Shown here in pieces: positions 9,086 through 19,570 of a stretch of 64,000 nt of DNA. Position numbers and translations under genes: made by a program. The notes beneath the pieces are model-generated. The model saw only the letters and a list, made by a program, of their open reading frames with translations, was not told the DNA's origin and searched no databases. Every line of letters starts with the position of its first letter. The first letter of the stretch is position 1. Source of the DNA: Paracidovorax valerianellae (GTDB taxonomy: Bacteria; Pseudomonadota; Gammaproteobacteria; Burkholderiales; Burkholderiaceae_C). Location: contig NZ_FMZC01000020.1 of the NCBI RefSeq assembly GCF_900102625.1, positions 1 through 64,000 on the forward strand, read 5' to 3'.

Positions 9086-9517
9086 CTACTGAGCTGGAAA
9101 TTTCAGCAAATCTTCCAAGTCGGCGATCCATTGAGGGAGATAACTTTGATCAATTCCAAACGAACCATTTAGGGTCGGACCATCGGGAGAATCTTTCAAC
9201 GTGTATTGGACAAATAGATGCCCCCAAGGATTCGCCACAGTGATCAACATCGAAAAATTAGGCTCGACACCCGAGAGTTCGAAGGGATTTATTTTTCCAC
9301 CCCCCGCGATCAATACTTGATATGCATGTGAAAGTGAGTTTTTAAATTTTTCAATTTCGGCAGGCATCACGAGCCAATTGACTTTTCCATAAAAATCATT
9401 CTCTGTGACTTTTATTTCCATCTTCAACCAGTCCATATAAGGACCGCCGCCCGCTTCAGTCTGGCGCGCAATAGGCTGCATGCTGAAATTCAAATTGTCG
9501 AAATCAATATTCAGCAT
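9086..9517 (-). CDS. Putative immunity protein (WapI-like fold) for the adjacent toxin
   Basis: 143 residues, acidic, no signal peptide and no membrane segment. The C-terminal DQSYLPQWIADLEDLL resembles the end of WapI-type immunity proteins, a family that protects against polymorphic toxins. It starts five bases after the stop of the upstream toxin candidate, the usual order for toxin then immunity. Base composition is AT-richer than the flanking carboxylase genes. Family similarity is from memory of the pattern, not a search; the pairing is inferred from position. Confidence 0.55.
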   Translation of the reverse strand: MLNIDFDNLNFSMQPIARQTEAGGGPYMDWLKMEIKVTENDFYGKVNWLVMPAEIEKFKNSLSHAYQVLIAGGGKINPFELSGVEPNFSMLITVANPWGHLFVQYTLKDSPDGPTLNGSFGIDQSYLPQWIADLEDLLKFPAQ

Positions 9518-9522
9518 GATTA

Positions 9523-10212
9523 TTACTTATAAAGAAAGTGCATAACAGTCCAGTCCGACTCTCTCACGACTACTTCCAAGTTATATTTCTGCGGGATATA
9601 CCTGATTTCAGCACGCCCATTGATCATTACCTTGGTTTTACGGAGCTTCATCATTTCAATGCGATACATGAAAAGGCCTTTTGCTCCTTGTGGGTCGATT
9701 TTTCTTGTTCCAAATCTGATAGCTGCCGCCAGGATGTGAATGGGCACATAGCGCCCAGGCTCAGCCATATGCCTTGCAGCTGTTTCCGTGAATTTAATTT
9801 GCCTCGCTTGCGGCGCCAATAATTTGGTTCGAAGCAGTTTTACAAACCGCTGCATCACAGCAGTACCAGCAGATGTCACTGCTGCAACTGCACTACCGTT
9901 TTTACGGGCCAGCCACCCCCACCTGCCTATTTTGAAAACAATACCGCCGAGAATCAGAACATCCAGGGGATCGATAGGAGACGCTTCTAACGGAAGCTCT
10001 TCAATCGCGACTTGATCCCCCATTCCGTTGTAAATATTCCATACCCCACGCGCACCCTCGTGCACATATCCAATGCACCCACCCATCTGCTCATCAATAA
10101 TTGCGTTTGCAGATTTAGGCACGGATGGCGGACGAATTTCAAAAGCATCGGTAACACCCGGCGGAATCGCATGTTGAATTGATCTGCCGGGCTCTTCCTC
10201 TGAATCTTTCAT
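9523..10212 (-). CDS. Putative polymorphic-toxin protein with a C-terminal BECR/DUF4258-like RNase domain
   Basis: 229 residues. The N-terminal half is not recognised and contains a hydrophobic stretch (about 80-120, DPLDVLILGGIVFKIG then small residues). The C-terminal 90 residues run from KFTETAARHMAEP (H148) through an arginine/lysine-rich middle to YNLEVVVRESDWTVMHFLYK. This layout, a helix with a His near the start and a final pair of strands ending in V-x-V-x-x-x-x-x-T-V-x-H-F, is that of DUF4258/BECR-type RNase toxins. Start: ATG at 10212 is preferred over 10218 because GGGGAG lies about six bases before it and only one base before the other. It lacks Rhs, CdiA or PAAR regions. An immunity-like gene follows five bases later. 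Function is inferred. Confidence 0.55.
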   Translation of the reverse strand: MKDSEEEPGRSIQHAIPPGVTDAFEIRPPSVPKSANAIIDEQMGGCIGYVHEGARGVWNIYNGMGDQVAIEELPLEASPIDPLDVLILGGIVFKIGRWGWLARKNGSAVAAVTSAGTAVMQRFVKLLRTKLLAPQARQIKFTETAARHMAEPGRYVPIHILAAAIRFGTRKIDPQGAKGLFMYRIEMMKLRKTKVMINGRAEIRYIPQKYNLEVVVRESDWTVMHFLYK

Positions 10213-10256
10213 TCGCATGCTCCCCTTGGTTTTATGTATTTATATTTCTAACGCAA

Positions 10257-11789
10257 TTACAGCGGGATGTTCCCGTGCTTGCGCCAAGGGTTCTCCAGCT
10301 TCTTGCCTTGGAGCATCACCAGACTGCGGCAGATGCGCTTGCGGGTTTCGTGCGGCAGGATCACGTCGTCGATGAAGCCGCGGGCGCTGGCGACGAAGGG
10401 GTTGGCGAAGCGCTTCTTGTATTCGGCCTCGCGTGCGGCGAGCTTGGCGGGGTCGTTCTTGTCTTCGCGGAAGATGATCTCCACCGCACCCTTGGCGCCC
10501 ATCACCGCGATCTCGGCGTTGGGCCAGGCCAGGTTGACGTCGCCGCGCAAGTGCTTGGAGCTCATCACGTCGTAGGCGCCGCCGTAGGCCTTGCGGGTGA
10601 TGACGGTGACCTTCGGCACCGTGCACTCGGCATACGCGTAGAGCAGCTTGGCGCCATGCTTGATGATGCCGCCGTATTCCTGGCTGGTGCCGGGCATGAA
10701 GCCGGGCACGTCCACGAAGGTGACGACCGGAATGTTGAAGGCATCGCAAAAGCGCACGAAGCGCGCGGCCTTGATGCTCGATTTGATGTCCAGGCAGCCG
10801 GCCAGCACCAGCGGCTGGTTGGCGACGATGCCCACGGTCTGCCCTTCCATGCGCGCCAGGCCGATGACGATGTTCTTGGCGTAGTCCGGCTGCAGTTCGA
10901 AGAAATCGCCGTCGTCTACCACTTTGACGATCAGCTCCTTCATGTCGTAGGGCTTGTTGGGGTTTTCAGGCACCAGCGTGTCAAGGCTCATGTCCATGCG
11001 GTCGGCCGGATCGTTGCTGGGGCGAACGGGTGGCTTTTCGCGGTTGTTGAGCGGCAGGTAGTTGTACAGCCGGCGCAGCATCATCAGCGCCTCGACATCG
11101 TTCTCGAACGCCATGTCGGCCACGCCGCTGCGCGTGGTGTGGGTGCCGGCGCCGCCCAGTTCCTCGGCGGTCACCTCTTCATGGGTGACGGTCTTCACCA
11201 CCTCGGGGCCGGTGACGAACATGTAGCTCGAGTCCTTCACCATGAAGATGAAGTCGGTCATGGCGGGCGAGTACACCGCGCCGCCGGCGCAGGGGCCCAT
11301 GATCATGCTGATCTGCGGCACCACGCCGCTGGCCAGCACGTTCTTCTGGAACACGTCGGCGTAACCGCCGAGCGAGGCCACGCCTTCCTGGATGCGCGCA
11401 CCGCCCGAGTCATTGATGCCGATGACGGGCGCGCCCACCTTCATGGCCTGGTCCATCACCTTGCAGATCTTCTCGGCATGCGTTTCGCTCAACGCGCCGC
11501 CGAACACCGTGAAATCCTGGCTGAAGACGAACACCAGCCGGCCGTTGATCATTCCGTAACCGGTCACCACGCCGTCGCCCGGCGGGCGGTTGTCCTGCAT
11601 GCCGAAGTCGGTGCAGCGGTGCTCGACGAACATGTCCCATTCCTCGAACGTGCCGTCGTCCAGCAGCAGTTCGATGCGCTCGCGCGCGGTCAGCTTGCCC
11701 TTCTTGTGCTGCGCGTCGATGCGCTTTTGCCCGCCGCCCTGGCGCGCGAGTTCGCGCTTTTGCTCCAGTTGTTCAAGGATGTCTTGCAT
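10257..11789 (-). CDS. pccB: Propionyl-CoA (acyl-CoA) carboxylase carboxyltransferase beta subunit
   Basis: Transfers the carboxyl group from carboxybiotin on PccA to propionyl-CoA. The 510-residue protein has the standard crotonase-like double domain. Visible segments are [14 protein letters not shown] near the N-terminus, [19 protein letters not shown], the glycine-rich oxyanion region [13 protein letters not shown] and [13 protein letters not shown] in the first half, then [25 protein letters not shown] and [16 protein letters not shown] in the second. ATG at 11789 has GAAAGAG upstream. It lies 33 bases downstream of meaB on the same strand. It is separated from pccA by the toxin, immunity and NYN genes. 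Confidence 0.95.
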   Translation of the reverse strand: MQDILEQLEQKRELARQGGGQKRIDAQHKKGKLTARERIELLLDDGTFEEWDMFVEHRCTDFGMQDNRPPGDGVVTGYGMINGRLVFVFSQDFTVFGGALSETHAEKICKVMDQAMKVGAPVIGINDSGGARIQEGVASLGGYADVFQKNVLASGVVPQISMIMGPCAGGAVYSPAMTDFIFMVKDSSYMFVTGPEVVKTVTHEEVTAEELGGAGTHTTRSGVADMAFENDVEALMMLRRLYNYLPLNNREKPPVRPSNDPADRMDMSLDTLVPENPNKPYDMKELIVKVVDDGDFFELQPDYAKNIVIGLARMEGQTVGIVANQPLVLAGCLDIKSSIKAARFVRFCDAFNIPVVTFVDVPGFMPGTSQEYGGIIKHGAKLLYAYAECTVPKVTVITRKAYGGAYDVMSSKHLRGDVNLAWPNAEIAVMGAKGAVEIIFREDKNDPAKLAAREAEYKKRFANPFVASARGFIDDVILPHETRKRICRSLVMLQGKKLENPWRKHGNIPL

Positions 11790-11815
11790 GGGTCGCTCTT
11801 TCGGTGATGATTCTT

Positions 11816-11862
11816 TTGCTATCTATTTAATAGCTACCTGCCGTTGATTTTCTTGCGCTGCG
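11816..11862 (-). repeat. Interspersed repeat copy at the 3' end of meaB
   Basis: The minus strand reads GCAGCGCAAGAAAATCAACG and then GCAGGTAGCTATTAAATAG. The copy supplies the last codons of meaB in the same frame as in dapE, pgeF and ligA (peptide AAQENQRQVAIK, stop TAG), then runs a few bases past the gene. It is more diverged than the dapE and pgeF copies. Confidence 0.65.
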
Positions 11863-12986
11863 AGCAGATTTCGTGCTGCAGTGGAGGCCGCGATGCGCCC
11901 CGCCGCCACGTCGGCCTGCAGCGTGGGCAGCAGCGCCCGCACCTCGGGGTGCTGCCGAAACGCGTGGCGAAGGCCCGCCTCGATGCGCTCCCACATCCAG
12001 GACAGGGACTGCTTCTCGCGGCGGCGCGCCAGCCGGCCGTTGGCGGTCTGCAGCGTGCGGAACTGGCTGACGGCAGCCCAGAAGGCGTCCAGGCCTTTGC
12101 CCTGCAGCGCGCTGATCTGCAGCACCTTGGGTTGCCAGGGGCCGGCGTCGGCCGGCGCATTGGCAGCATGGCCAGGGGCATGACCCATGGCATGGCCATC
12201 CGGAGCCACCGCAGGATGGCGAGGATGGCCCAGCGAGCGCTCGGGGTTGCCGTGCTGGCTCAAAAGCCGCAGGCTGGAGGTGATCTGCGCCTCGGCGCGG
12301 GTGGCGGCGTGCGGGTCGATGTCGGCCTTGTTGATCACCACCAGATCGGCGATCTCCATCACGCCCTTTTTGATGGCCTGCAGGTCGTCGCCGGCGTTGG
12401 GCAGCTGCAGCAGCACGAACATGTCGGTCATGCCGGCCACGGCGATCTCGCTCTGGCCCACGCCCACGGTTTCGACCATGACGATGTCGTAGCCGGCGGC
12501 CTCGCACACCAGCATGGCCTCGCGCGTCTTTTCGGCCACGCCACCCAACGTGCCGCTCGACGGACTGGGACGGATGTAGGCTTTCTCGTGCATGGACAAC
12601 TGCTCCATGCGCGTCTTGTCGCCCAGGATGGAGCCGCCCGACACGGTGGATGACGGGTCGATGGTGAGCACCGCCACACGGTGGCCCAGCCCGATCAGGT
12701 GCAGGCCCAGCACCTCGATGAAGGTGGATTTGCCCACGCCCGGCACGCCGCTGATCCCTAGGCGAAACGATTGGCCGGTGTGCGGCAGCAAGGCGGTGAG
12801 CAGCTCGTCGCCCTGCGCGCGGTGGTCGGCCCGGGTCGATTCCAGCAGCGTGATCGCCTTGGACATGGCCCGGCGCTGGACGGCCTCGGCGCCGTGCAGG
12901 ATGCCGTCGAGCCAGCCGCCGCCAGAAGGTTGCCGATGGGGCGAAGGCACCGGCGAAGAAGCGGACGAAGGCACCGGCACGCTCAT
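11823..12986 (-). CDS. meaB: MeaB/ArgK-type G-protein chaperone of methylmalonyl-CoA mutase
   Basis: A P-loop GTPase that protects the B12 mutase and gates cofactor exchange. Walker A is GVPGVGKST (80-88), followed by LTIDPSS, GDKTRM, VETVGVGQSE and the G4 motif NKAD (219-222). The ATG at 12986 overlaps the GNAT stop (ATGA), which fixes the start; length is 387 residues. Two oddities. Residues about 245-281, between the G4 region and WQPKVLQISAL, form a His/Pro/Ala-rich insert with six histidines. The last residues, AAQENQRQVAIK, coincide with an interspersed repeat copy and match the peptide it encodes elsewhere. Neighbours (mutase upstream, PccB downstream) confirm the role. Confidence 0.94.
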   Translation of the reverse strand: MSVPVPSSASSPVPSPHRQPSGGGWLDGILHGAEAVQRRAMSKAITLLESTRADHRAQGDELLTALLPHTGQSFRLGISGVPGVGKSTFIEVLGLHLIGLGHRVAVLTIDPSSTVSGGSILGDKTRMEQLSMHEKAYIRPSPSSGTLGGVAEKTREAMLVCEAAGYDIVMVETVGVGQSEIAVAGMTDMFVLLQLPNAGDDLQAIKKGVMEIADLVVINKADIDPHAATRAEAQITSSLRLLSQHGNPERSLGHPRHPAVAPDGHAMGHAPGHAANAPADAGPWQPKVLQISALQGKGLDAFWAAVSQFRTLQTANGRLARRREKQSLSWMWERIEAGLRHAFRQHPEVRALLPTLQADVAAGRIAASTAARNLLAAQENQRQVAIK

Positions 12987-13471
12987 TCGGCCCACCCTTC
13001 GGGCCGCCACTCGTAGTGCACGTCCACGTCTTCCTCGCCGGTCTGCACGAAGCCGTGGCGCTGGTAGAAGCGGTTGGCATCGCTGCGCTGCAGCGCGGTC
13101 ACGCGCAGCACGGCCCCTTCGCGCCGCGCCCGGTCCTGCACCTGGGCCAGCACGGCCGCACCCACGCCGGCGCCCTGCCAGTCGGGGTGCAGGTACAGGT
13201 GCTGCAGCCGCAGCGCCCGGTCGCCCTCGGACAGCACGGTCACGAAGCCCATGCGCCGCCCGTCGGGTGCGACCAGGTGACGCATGTGTTCGGGGGTGAA
13301 AGCCGCGCGCAGCCGCTCGCGCGAACGCTCGGGCGTGTAGCGGCCCACGCGCTCCAGGCTTTCGCGCATGGCCGCGGTGCGCAGCGCCAGCATGGACTCG
13401 AAGTCCGCTTCAGCCACCGGATGCCAGGTGAAAGCAGGGGCGGTCAATGCGGCACCTCCAGGCGGCGCCAT
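12983..13471 (-). CDS. GNAT family N-acetyltransferase
   Basis: 162 residues with the GNAT acetyl-CoA signature: LQHLYLHPDWQGAGVGAAVL gives the strand plus the Q-x-x-G-x-G/A pyrophosphate loop, and ANRFYQRHGFVQTGEE gives the C-terminal motif of the fold. Substrate unknown. The stop overlaps the start of meaB by four bases (ATGA), and the start lies 31 bases after the mutase stop, so it is in the same transcript as the propionate genes. Whether it acts on that pathway (for example by protein or CoA-linked acetylation) cannot be told from sequence. Confidence 0.88.
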   Translation of the reverse strand: MAPPGGAALTAPAFTWHPVAEADFESMLALRTAAMRESLERVGRYTPERSRERLRAAFTPEHMRHLVAPDGRRMGFVTVLSEGDRALRLQHLYLHPDWQGAGVGAAVLAQVQDRARREGAVLRVTALQRSDANRFYQRHGFVQTGEEDVDVHYEWRPEGWAE

Positions 13472-13502
13472 GCCGCGCGCGCCCGGCCGACGGTCGCCGT
13501 CG

Positions 13503-15668
<2,166 letters not shown>

Positions 15669-15752
15669 ATCAAAGAAGGCTTCACAGGTGGCAAGAAAAG
15701 CGCGGCGGCGCTGCAACGGTTTGGCAAAGTGCAGCGAGTCTAACCCATTCGT

Positions 15753-15763
15753 AATTATTAATT
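15753..15763. promoter_or_regulatory. Candidate operator between scpA and the GntR-family regulator
   Basis: AATTATTAATT is a perfect 11-base palindrome around its centre, in the only AT-rich stretch of the 123-base divergent intergenic region. GntR/FCD regulators typically bind short AT-containing palindromes beside their own gene. Binding is inferred from position and symmetry only. Confidence 0.4.
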
Positions 15764-15791
15764 TATAGTTTTTCTGCGGTACATTCCCGCC

Positions 15792-16427
15792 ATGTCAGCC
15801 GCCACCCTCACCCCCCGCGCCCTCTATGAAGAGGTGGCGGAACAGTTGCGCCAGCGCATCTTCCGGCGTGAACTGGAGCCCGGCAGCTGGATCGACGAGC
15901 TGCGCATCGCCGAGGAATTCGGCATCAGCCGCACGCCCCTGCGCGAGGCTCTCAAGGTATTGGCGGCCGAAGGGCTGGTGACGATGAAGGTACGGCGCGG
16001 TGCCTACGTCACCGAAGTCTCCGACAAAGACCTGCGCGATGTCTATCACCTGTTGGCCTTGCTGGAGAGCGACGCGGCCGGCGTGGTCGCCACCACCGCC
16101 ACGGCGGAGCAGTTGCGTGAACTGGAAGGCCTGCACCGCGAACTGGCCGCCAACGTGGCCGACCGCGAGCGCTTCTTCGCCGTGAACGAGCGCTTTCACA
16201 TGCGGGTGCTGGAACTGGCCGACAACCGCTGGCGCAACCAGATGGTGGCCGACCTGCGCAAGGTCATGAAGCTCAACCGGCACAACTCGCTTCTCAAGCA
16301 GGGCCGCATCGAAGAGTCGCTGCGCGAGCACGGCGAGGTCCTGGCCGCCCTGCAGGCGCGCGATGCAGCTGCGGCGGCGTCGGCCATGCGAGAGCACTTC
16401 TCGAACGGCTTGCAGGCCGCCGCCTGA
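15792..16427 (+). CDS. GntR family (FadR/FCD subfamily) transcriptional regulator
   Basis: 211 residues. An N-terminal winged helix-turn-helix covers about residues 8-75, with [15 protein letters not shown], the recognition segment [22 protein letters not shown], and a wing ending in [12 protein letters not shown]-terminal all-helical FCD ligand domain follows (about 85-205) with [11 protein letters not shown] carrying a conserved metal-ligand His. FCD regulators sense small organic acids, often with a bound metal. Divergent placement against the mutase operon suggests that it controls the propionyl-CoA pathway and responds to an intermediate of it. The ligand is not predictable from sequence. 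Confidence 0.92.
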   Translation: MSAATLTPRALYEEVAEQLRQRIFRRELEPGSWIDELRIAEEFGISRTPLREALKVLAAEGLVTMKVRRGAYVTEVSDKDLRDVYHLLALLESDAAGVVATTATAEQLRELEGLHRELAANVADRERFFAVNERFHMRVLELADNRWRNQMVADLRKVMKLNRHNSLLKQGRIEESLREHGEVLAALQARDAAAAASAMREHFSNGLQAAA

Positions 16428-16439
16428 TGGCCGACCGCT

Positions 16440-16905
16440 GGTGCTGGCCATCGCCCCCGCGTGCAGCGCATCAGCAACTGCTGGCCTTGTGCTACCGCGA
16501 TTTGGATGGCTTCAAGCGGGTGAACGACCAGCACGGCCATGCCGCGGGCGACTACTAATTGCTCATCAAGGTGGGCAGCCGCATCCAATCGCATCTGCGT
16601 GCCGAAGACATGCTGGCACGGCTGGCGGTGACGAAATGGTGCTGCTGCTGAGCGGGCCGCAGTCACCTGCCGACTGCGCTCTTTTGCTGGCGCGCTTGCT
16701 GCAGGCAGGGCACCAGCCTGTGCCACTATCGCGTGGCCAAAGCGTCGTTTTCAGAGAACCTCGGTCTGAGCATCTTTCCGCTGGACGGAGACACCCCCGA
16801 CCTGCTGCTGCGCCAGACCGACCATGCCATGTACGAGGCCAAGCAGAACGGCAAGACCATTGCCGCTGGTTCAACGGCGCAGAACCCATGGTGCAGGCAA
16901 CGCTG
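16440..16905 (+). pseudogene. Decayed diguanylate cyclase (GGDEF domain) remnant
   Basis: Pieces of a GGDEF domain appear in three frames. The first, around 16482-16627, reads YRDLDGFKRVNDQHGHAAGD, then meets an in-frame TAA at 16556-16558, then continues IKVGSRIQSHLRAEDMLARL. The GGDE motif itself is in another frame (GDEMVLLLSG from 16627), consistent with loss of one G. The last piece, from 16733 (LGLSIFPLDGD, LLRQTDHAMYEAKQNGK), is in a third frame. No promoter-proximal N-terminus or sensor domain remains. It follows the gntR stop directly. It cannot make a working cyclase. Confidence 0.85.
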
Positions 16906-16933
16906 GCGGCCACGGGCACGCCGTCGCACCTGT

Positions 16934-18193
16934 TCAACCGATAGGCGCCAGCCATCCAGGCGTTCCGCCCTGCTGCGCGGGCCATGGGCCGTCAGGAGCA
17001 TTGAAAATTTTTCCCAGATCGCTGTTACGCATGGAAGATGCGATCACCGGTTCCCATCGAGGCAGCTCGTGGTTGGCAGACAGGTTCAATCGATCTGCCC
17101 AGCGGTCCTGATACGTCACGACCTGGGAATTGCTTTCAACGCAATGGGTGCCGGGCTGCGATGAATCGACCCATCCTGGATGGTGCATGAACATCGGCAC
17201 AGACTGGATGGGGTCGAGGGCCCGTGTGAACTGCCGCAGCGTGAATGCCATTCCCCCGTTGGCCGATGGCGCGGCGTATTGCTCCACGACGGACCCCGTC
17301 CCCAGGCGCGGCGGATTGAAGGCATAGGTGCTGACCTTGCCGCATGCGCCGTTGGCATCTAGGAAATGTGCGATATCGAAACTGGCCAGCGTTGCGACGG
17401 CCGCGCCAAGACTGTGGCCCACCACCGAAATCGACAGCGTTTTGCCACTTTGCCGCGCCATATCGGCATATTGAATCAAGAGGTCAGCAAGGCACTGCCC
17501 GTTGGGCCGTGGTGCGAGCGCCTCTGCTTGCCATCGCTCCTGCCATCCGCTGCCCACCGGCCCCAGATTGGGCAGATCGGCGGATAGTGGATTGGAATGA
17601 GCGCGGGGAATTTGGGACTTGAGATCGCACATCAGATCGTCAGGGTCGTCCATGCGGGTGCCGGCAAAACCCAGGACGACGGCCAAGACGTTGGGATGTT
17701 CAACACTCTCCCAGCATTTGGTTGCCAAGCTGGATTTATCGGCGGCGAAACGCATGCCGCTCCGGCCTGTCACCTCGTCGGGAGCCACGGTATAAGCCTG
17801 CCCGGCAAAGTCCAGCATGCTCTCCAGCACGGCACGCTGCAAAGCCTCCGTAGCACCGGCCCGCAGCCGCCTCGCCGCACCAATGGTGTGCGGAAGATCG
17901 ACTCTCCACACAGCTTCGGCAAGATCGACAGATTTCGTGTCGATGACCGGAGGCGCCACAACACGGGCTCGCATGGGCTCCGAAGCACTGATGGTACGCG
18001 GCGGCCGATCTATGGAAAGTCCATGCAGAGGTCCCACCAGGCTCTGGCGCACAGGACTTCGTGCGGTAGGACGGCCCACATGGCCGGGCAACTCCACCGA
18101 ACGGGGCGCTGCCGTGGCCGCGATCGAGGTTGAAAGCACGAAATTAGAAACGATCAAGACCATACAGCACGCAAATAAGATTGATGCTGTCAT
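16934..18193 (-). CDS. Secreted class 3 (fungal-type) lipase family protein
   Basis: An alpha/beta hydrolase with the nucleophile elbow GHSLGAA in ISVVGHSLGAAVATLASFD, followed by the strand-loop VSTYAFNPPRLGTG typical of lipase class 3, where the catalytic Asp and His come later. From ATG 18193 the protein has 419 residues and opens with a hydrophobic signal-like stretch (about residues 4-28, ending STSIAATAAP), so it is probably exported. A GTG at 18265 would place 24 residues ahead of the signal peptide and is less likely. It is convergent with the GGDEF remnant. The substrate (triglyceride, phospholipid or polyester) is unknown; T6SS lipase effectors share the same elbow but normally lack a Sec signal. 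Confidence 0.8.
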   Translation of the reverse strand: MTASILFACCMVLIVSNFVLSTSIAATAAPRSVELPGHVGRPTARSPVRQSLVGPLHGLSIDRPPRTISASEPMRARVVAPPVIDTKSVDLAEAVWRVDLPHTIGAARRLRAGATEALQRAVLESMLDFAGQAYTVAPDEVTGRSGMRFAADKSSLATKCWESVEHPNVLAVVLGFAGTRMDDPDDLMCDLKSQIPRAHSNPLSADLPNLGPVGSGWQERWQAEALAPRPNGQCLADLLIQYADMARQSGKTLSISVVGHSLGAAVATLASFDIAHFLDANGACGKVSTYAFNPPRLGTGSVVEQYAAPSANGGMAFTLRQFTRALDPIQSVPMFMHHPGWVDSSQPGTHCVESNSQVVTYQDRWADRLNLSANHELPRWEPVIASSMRNSDLGKIFNAPDGPWPAQQGGTPGWLAPIG

Positions 18194-18274
18194 TTCATTC
18201 GAAATGCCGCTTTGCGATGCGTGACCGTACGAACAACGCGGCATGGCTGCGAAAATGCGTGTCACCTGGGCGAC

Positions 18275-19417
18275 TCACTCAATGGCAACGGTTCCTTCTG
18301 ACTGCAGCAACGCATGGTCGCCATAGGCCCGCCCGAAGCGGTTGTCCAGAAAATCCCCCAGCGCGATCTGTTCCTGCCGGATGAAGCCCGACTGGGGCAA
18401 CCGGCCCTGCACCACCAGGTCGAGCGCCGCGCAAATGCTCGCCGCCGTGGTCAGCTGAATCGCGTTCAGCGCCCGCCCGCCCACCGTGGCGCCGACGATG
18501 CGTGCCGAATACGCGTCTTGCACCAGCCGCCCGCCGCGCAGACCCGATGCACTGGCGAAGATCACGATCACGTCCTGCTCGGTGGCGGGAATGGCGGCCT
18601 CGAAAATGTCCTTGAGCAGATCGCGCTGGTCGCGCAGCCGCAGGTCATTCAGCAGCAGTTTCAGGATGGCGCAGTGGCCAGGGTAGCGGATCGATTGGTA
18701 GTCCATGCGGCGCGCCCGCCCGGCCCAGGTCTCGGGCAGCGTGCCCAGCCCGCCCGAGGTGTTGAACGCCTCGTACTCCACGCCGTCCAGCGCAAAGGTT
18801 TCCAGGCCGTCCAGCGCCGGCACGCGGGTGGGCTGCCCATCCACGATGGCTTCGCAGGGGTTGCAATATTCGTTGATGAGGCCCTCCGTGCTCCACGTCA
18901 GGTTGTAGCGCAGCGCCCCGAGCGGGTAGCGCGGCAAGGCCCCGACGCGCATGCGCAGGTCGTGCAGCGTGTCGAAACGCCGGGCAAGGTCGTTGCCGAC
19001 CACCCCGATGAAACCCGGCGCCAGGCCGCACTGCGGCATGAGCACGCTGCGCGCGTCCTGGGCCAGGGCGCGGATCGCCTGGGTGCTGTGCACGTCCTCC
19101 GTCAGGTCGAAGTAATGCACGCCTTGGCGGGCGCACGCCGTGGCCACCGGCACCGCGCAGTGAAACGGCAGCGCGTTCAGCACGGCAAATTGGCCGGCCA
19201 CGAGGGATTGCAGCTCGGCATCGTCCTGGAGCAGTGCGGTGCCCACACCTAGCGTGGCCGCCCGCGCCAGCGCTTCAGGATCGCGGTCGGCCACCGTGAC
19301 GTCGTAATCGCCGGTGCCCTTCAGCAAAACGGCCATGGCGAAACCGATATGGCCCGCACCGAGGACGGCAATGCGATGCGGAGCGCTGCGGGAGAGTTGA
19401 TGGGGGGTGGTGAGCAT
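18275..19417 (-). CDS. Saccharopine dehydrogenase family oxidoreductase (lysine dehydrogenase-like)
   Basis: 380 residues. The N-terminal Rossmann motif is IAVLGAGHIGFAMA (about 16-29), followed by the acidic end of the second strand (VTVADRDPE). LNALPFHCAVPVA and the GVHYFDLTED and APGFIGVVGNDLA segments are typical of the saccharopine dehydrogenase/lysine 6-dehydrogenase group. A C-terminal saccharopine-dehydrogenase domain fills the remainder. The enzyme probably oxidises an amino acid with NAD(P)+. A divergent Lrp/AsnC-family regulator 153 bases away supports an amino-acid catabolic role, lysine being the leading guess. Confidence 0.83.
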   Translation of the reverse strand: MLTTPHQLSRSAPHRIAVLGAGHIGFAMAVLLKGTGDYDVTVADRDPEALARAATLGVGTALLQDDAELQSLVAGQFAVLNALPFHCAVPVATACARQGVHYFDLTEDVHSTQAIRALAQDARSVLMPQCGLAPGFIGVVGNDLARRFDTLHDLRMRVGALPRYPLGALRYNLTWSTEGLINEYCNPCEAIVDGQPTRVPALDGLETFALDGVEYEAFNTSGGLGTLPETWAGRARRMDYQSIRYPGHCAILKLLLNDLRLRDQRDLLKDIFEAAIPATEQDVIVIFASASGLRGGRLVQDAYSARIVGATVGGRALNAIQLTTAASICAALDLVVQGRLPQSGFIRQEQIALGDFLDNRFGRAYGDHALLQSEGTVAIE

Positions 19418-19498
19418 GGCGATCTCCAGGGTTGAGGCAACGAAGGGATGCAGGCCATGCTAGGCGCAGCGCTTGTCGATGTGTAGCGTGTAAAACGT

Positions 19499-19519
19499 CG
19501 AAATTGCTTAATGAATTCG
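19499..19519. promoter_or_regulatory. Candidate Lrp-type operator in the divergent region
   Basis: A 21-base imperfect palindrome with outer arms CGAA and TTCG and an AT-rich centre (CGAAATTGCTTAATGAATTC then G). It lies midway between the saccharopine-dehydrogenase-like gene and the Lrp-family gene. Lrp/AsnC proteins usually bind AT-rich, weakly symmetric sites in such regions. Evidence is symmetry and location only. Confidence 0.35.
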
Positions 19520-19570
19520 TCGTTCTGGCGAAAATAGCCGACGCTTTCACTTTGTAGAGGAAGGAAGCCC

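Noticed and set aside
16934-18193. The class 3 lipase as a T6SS lipase effector
   Set aside because: It has an N-terminal export-like signal and no adjacent vgrG, PAAR or immunity gene, so a secreted lipase is the simpler reading.
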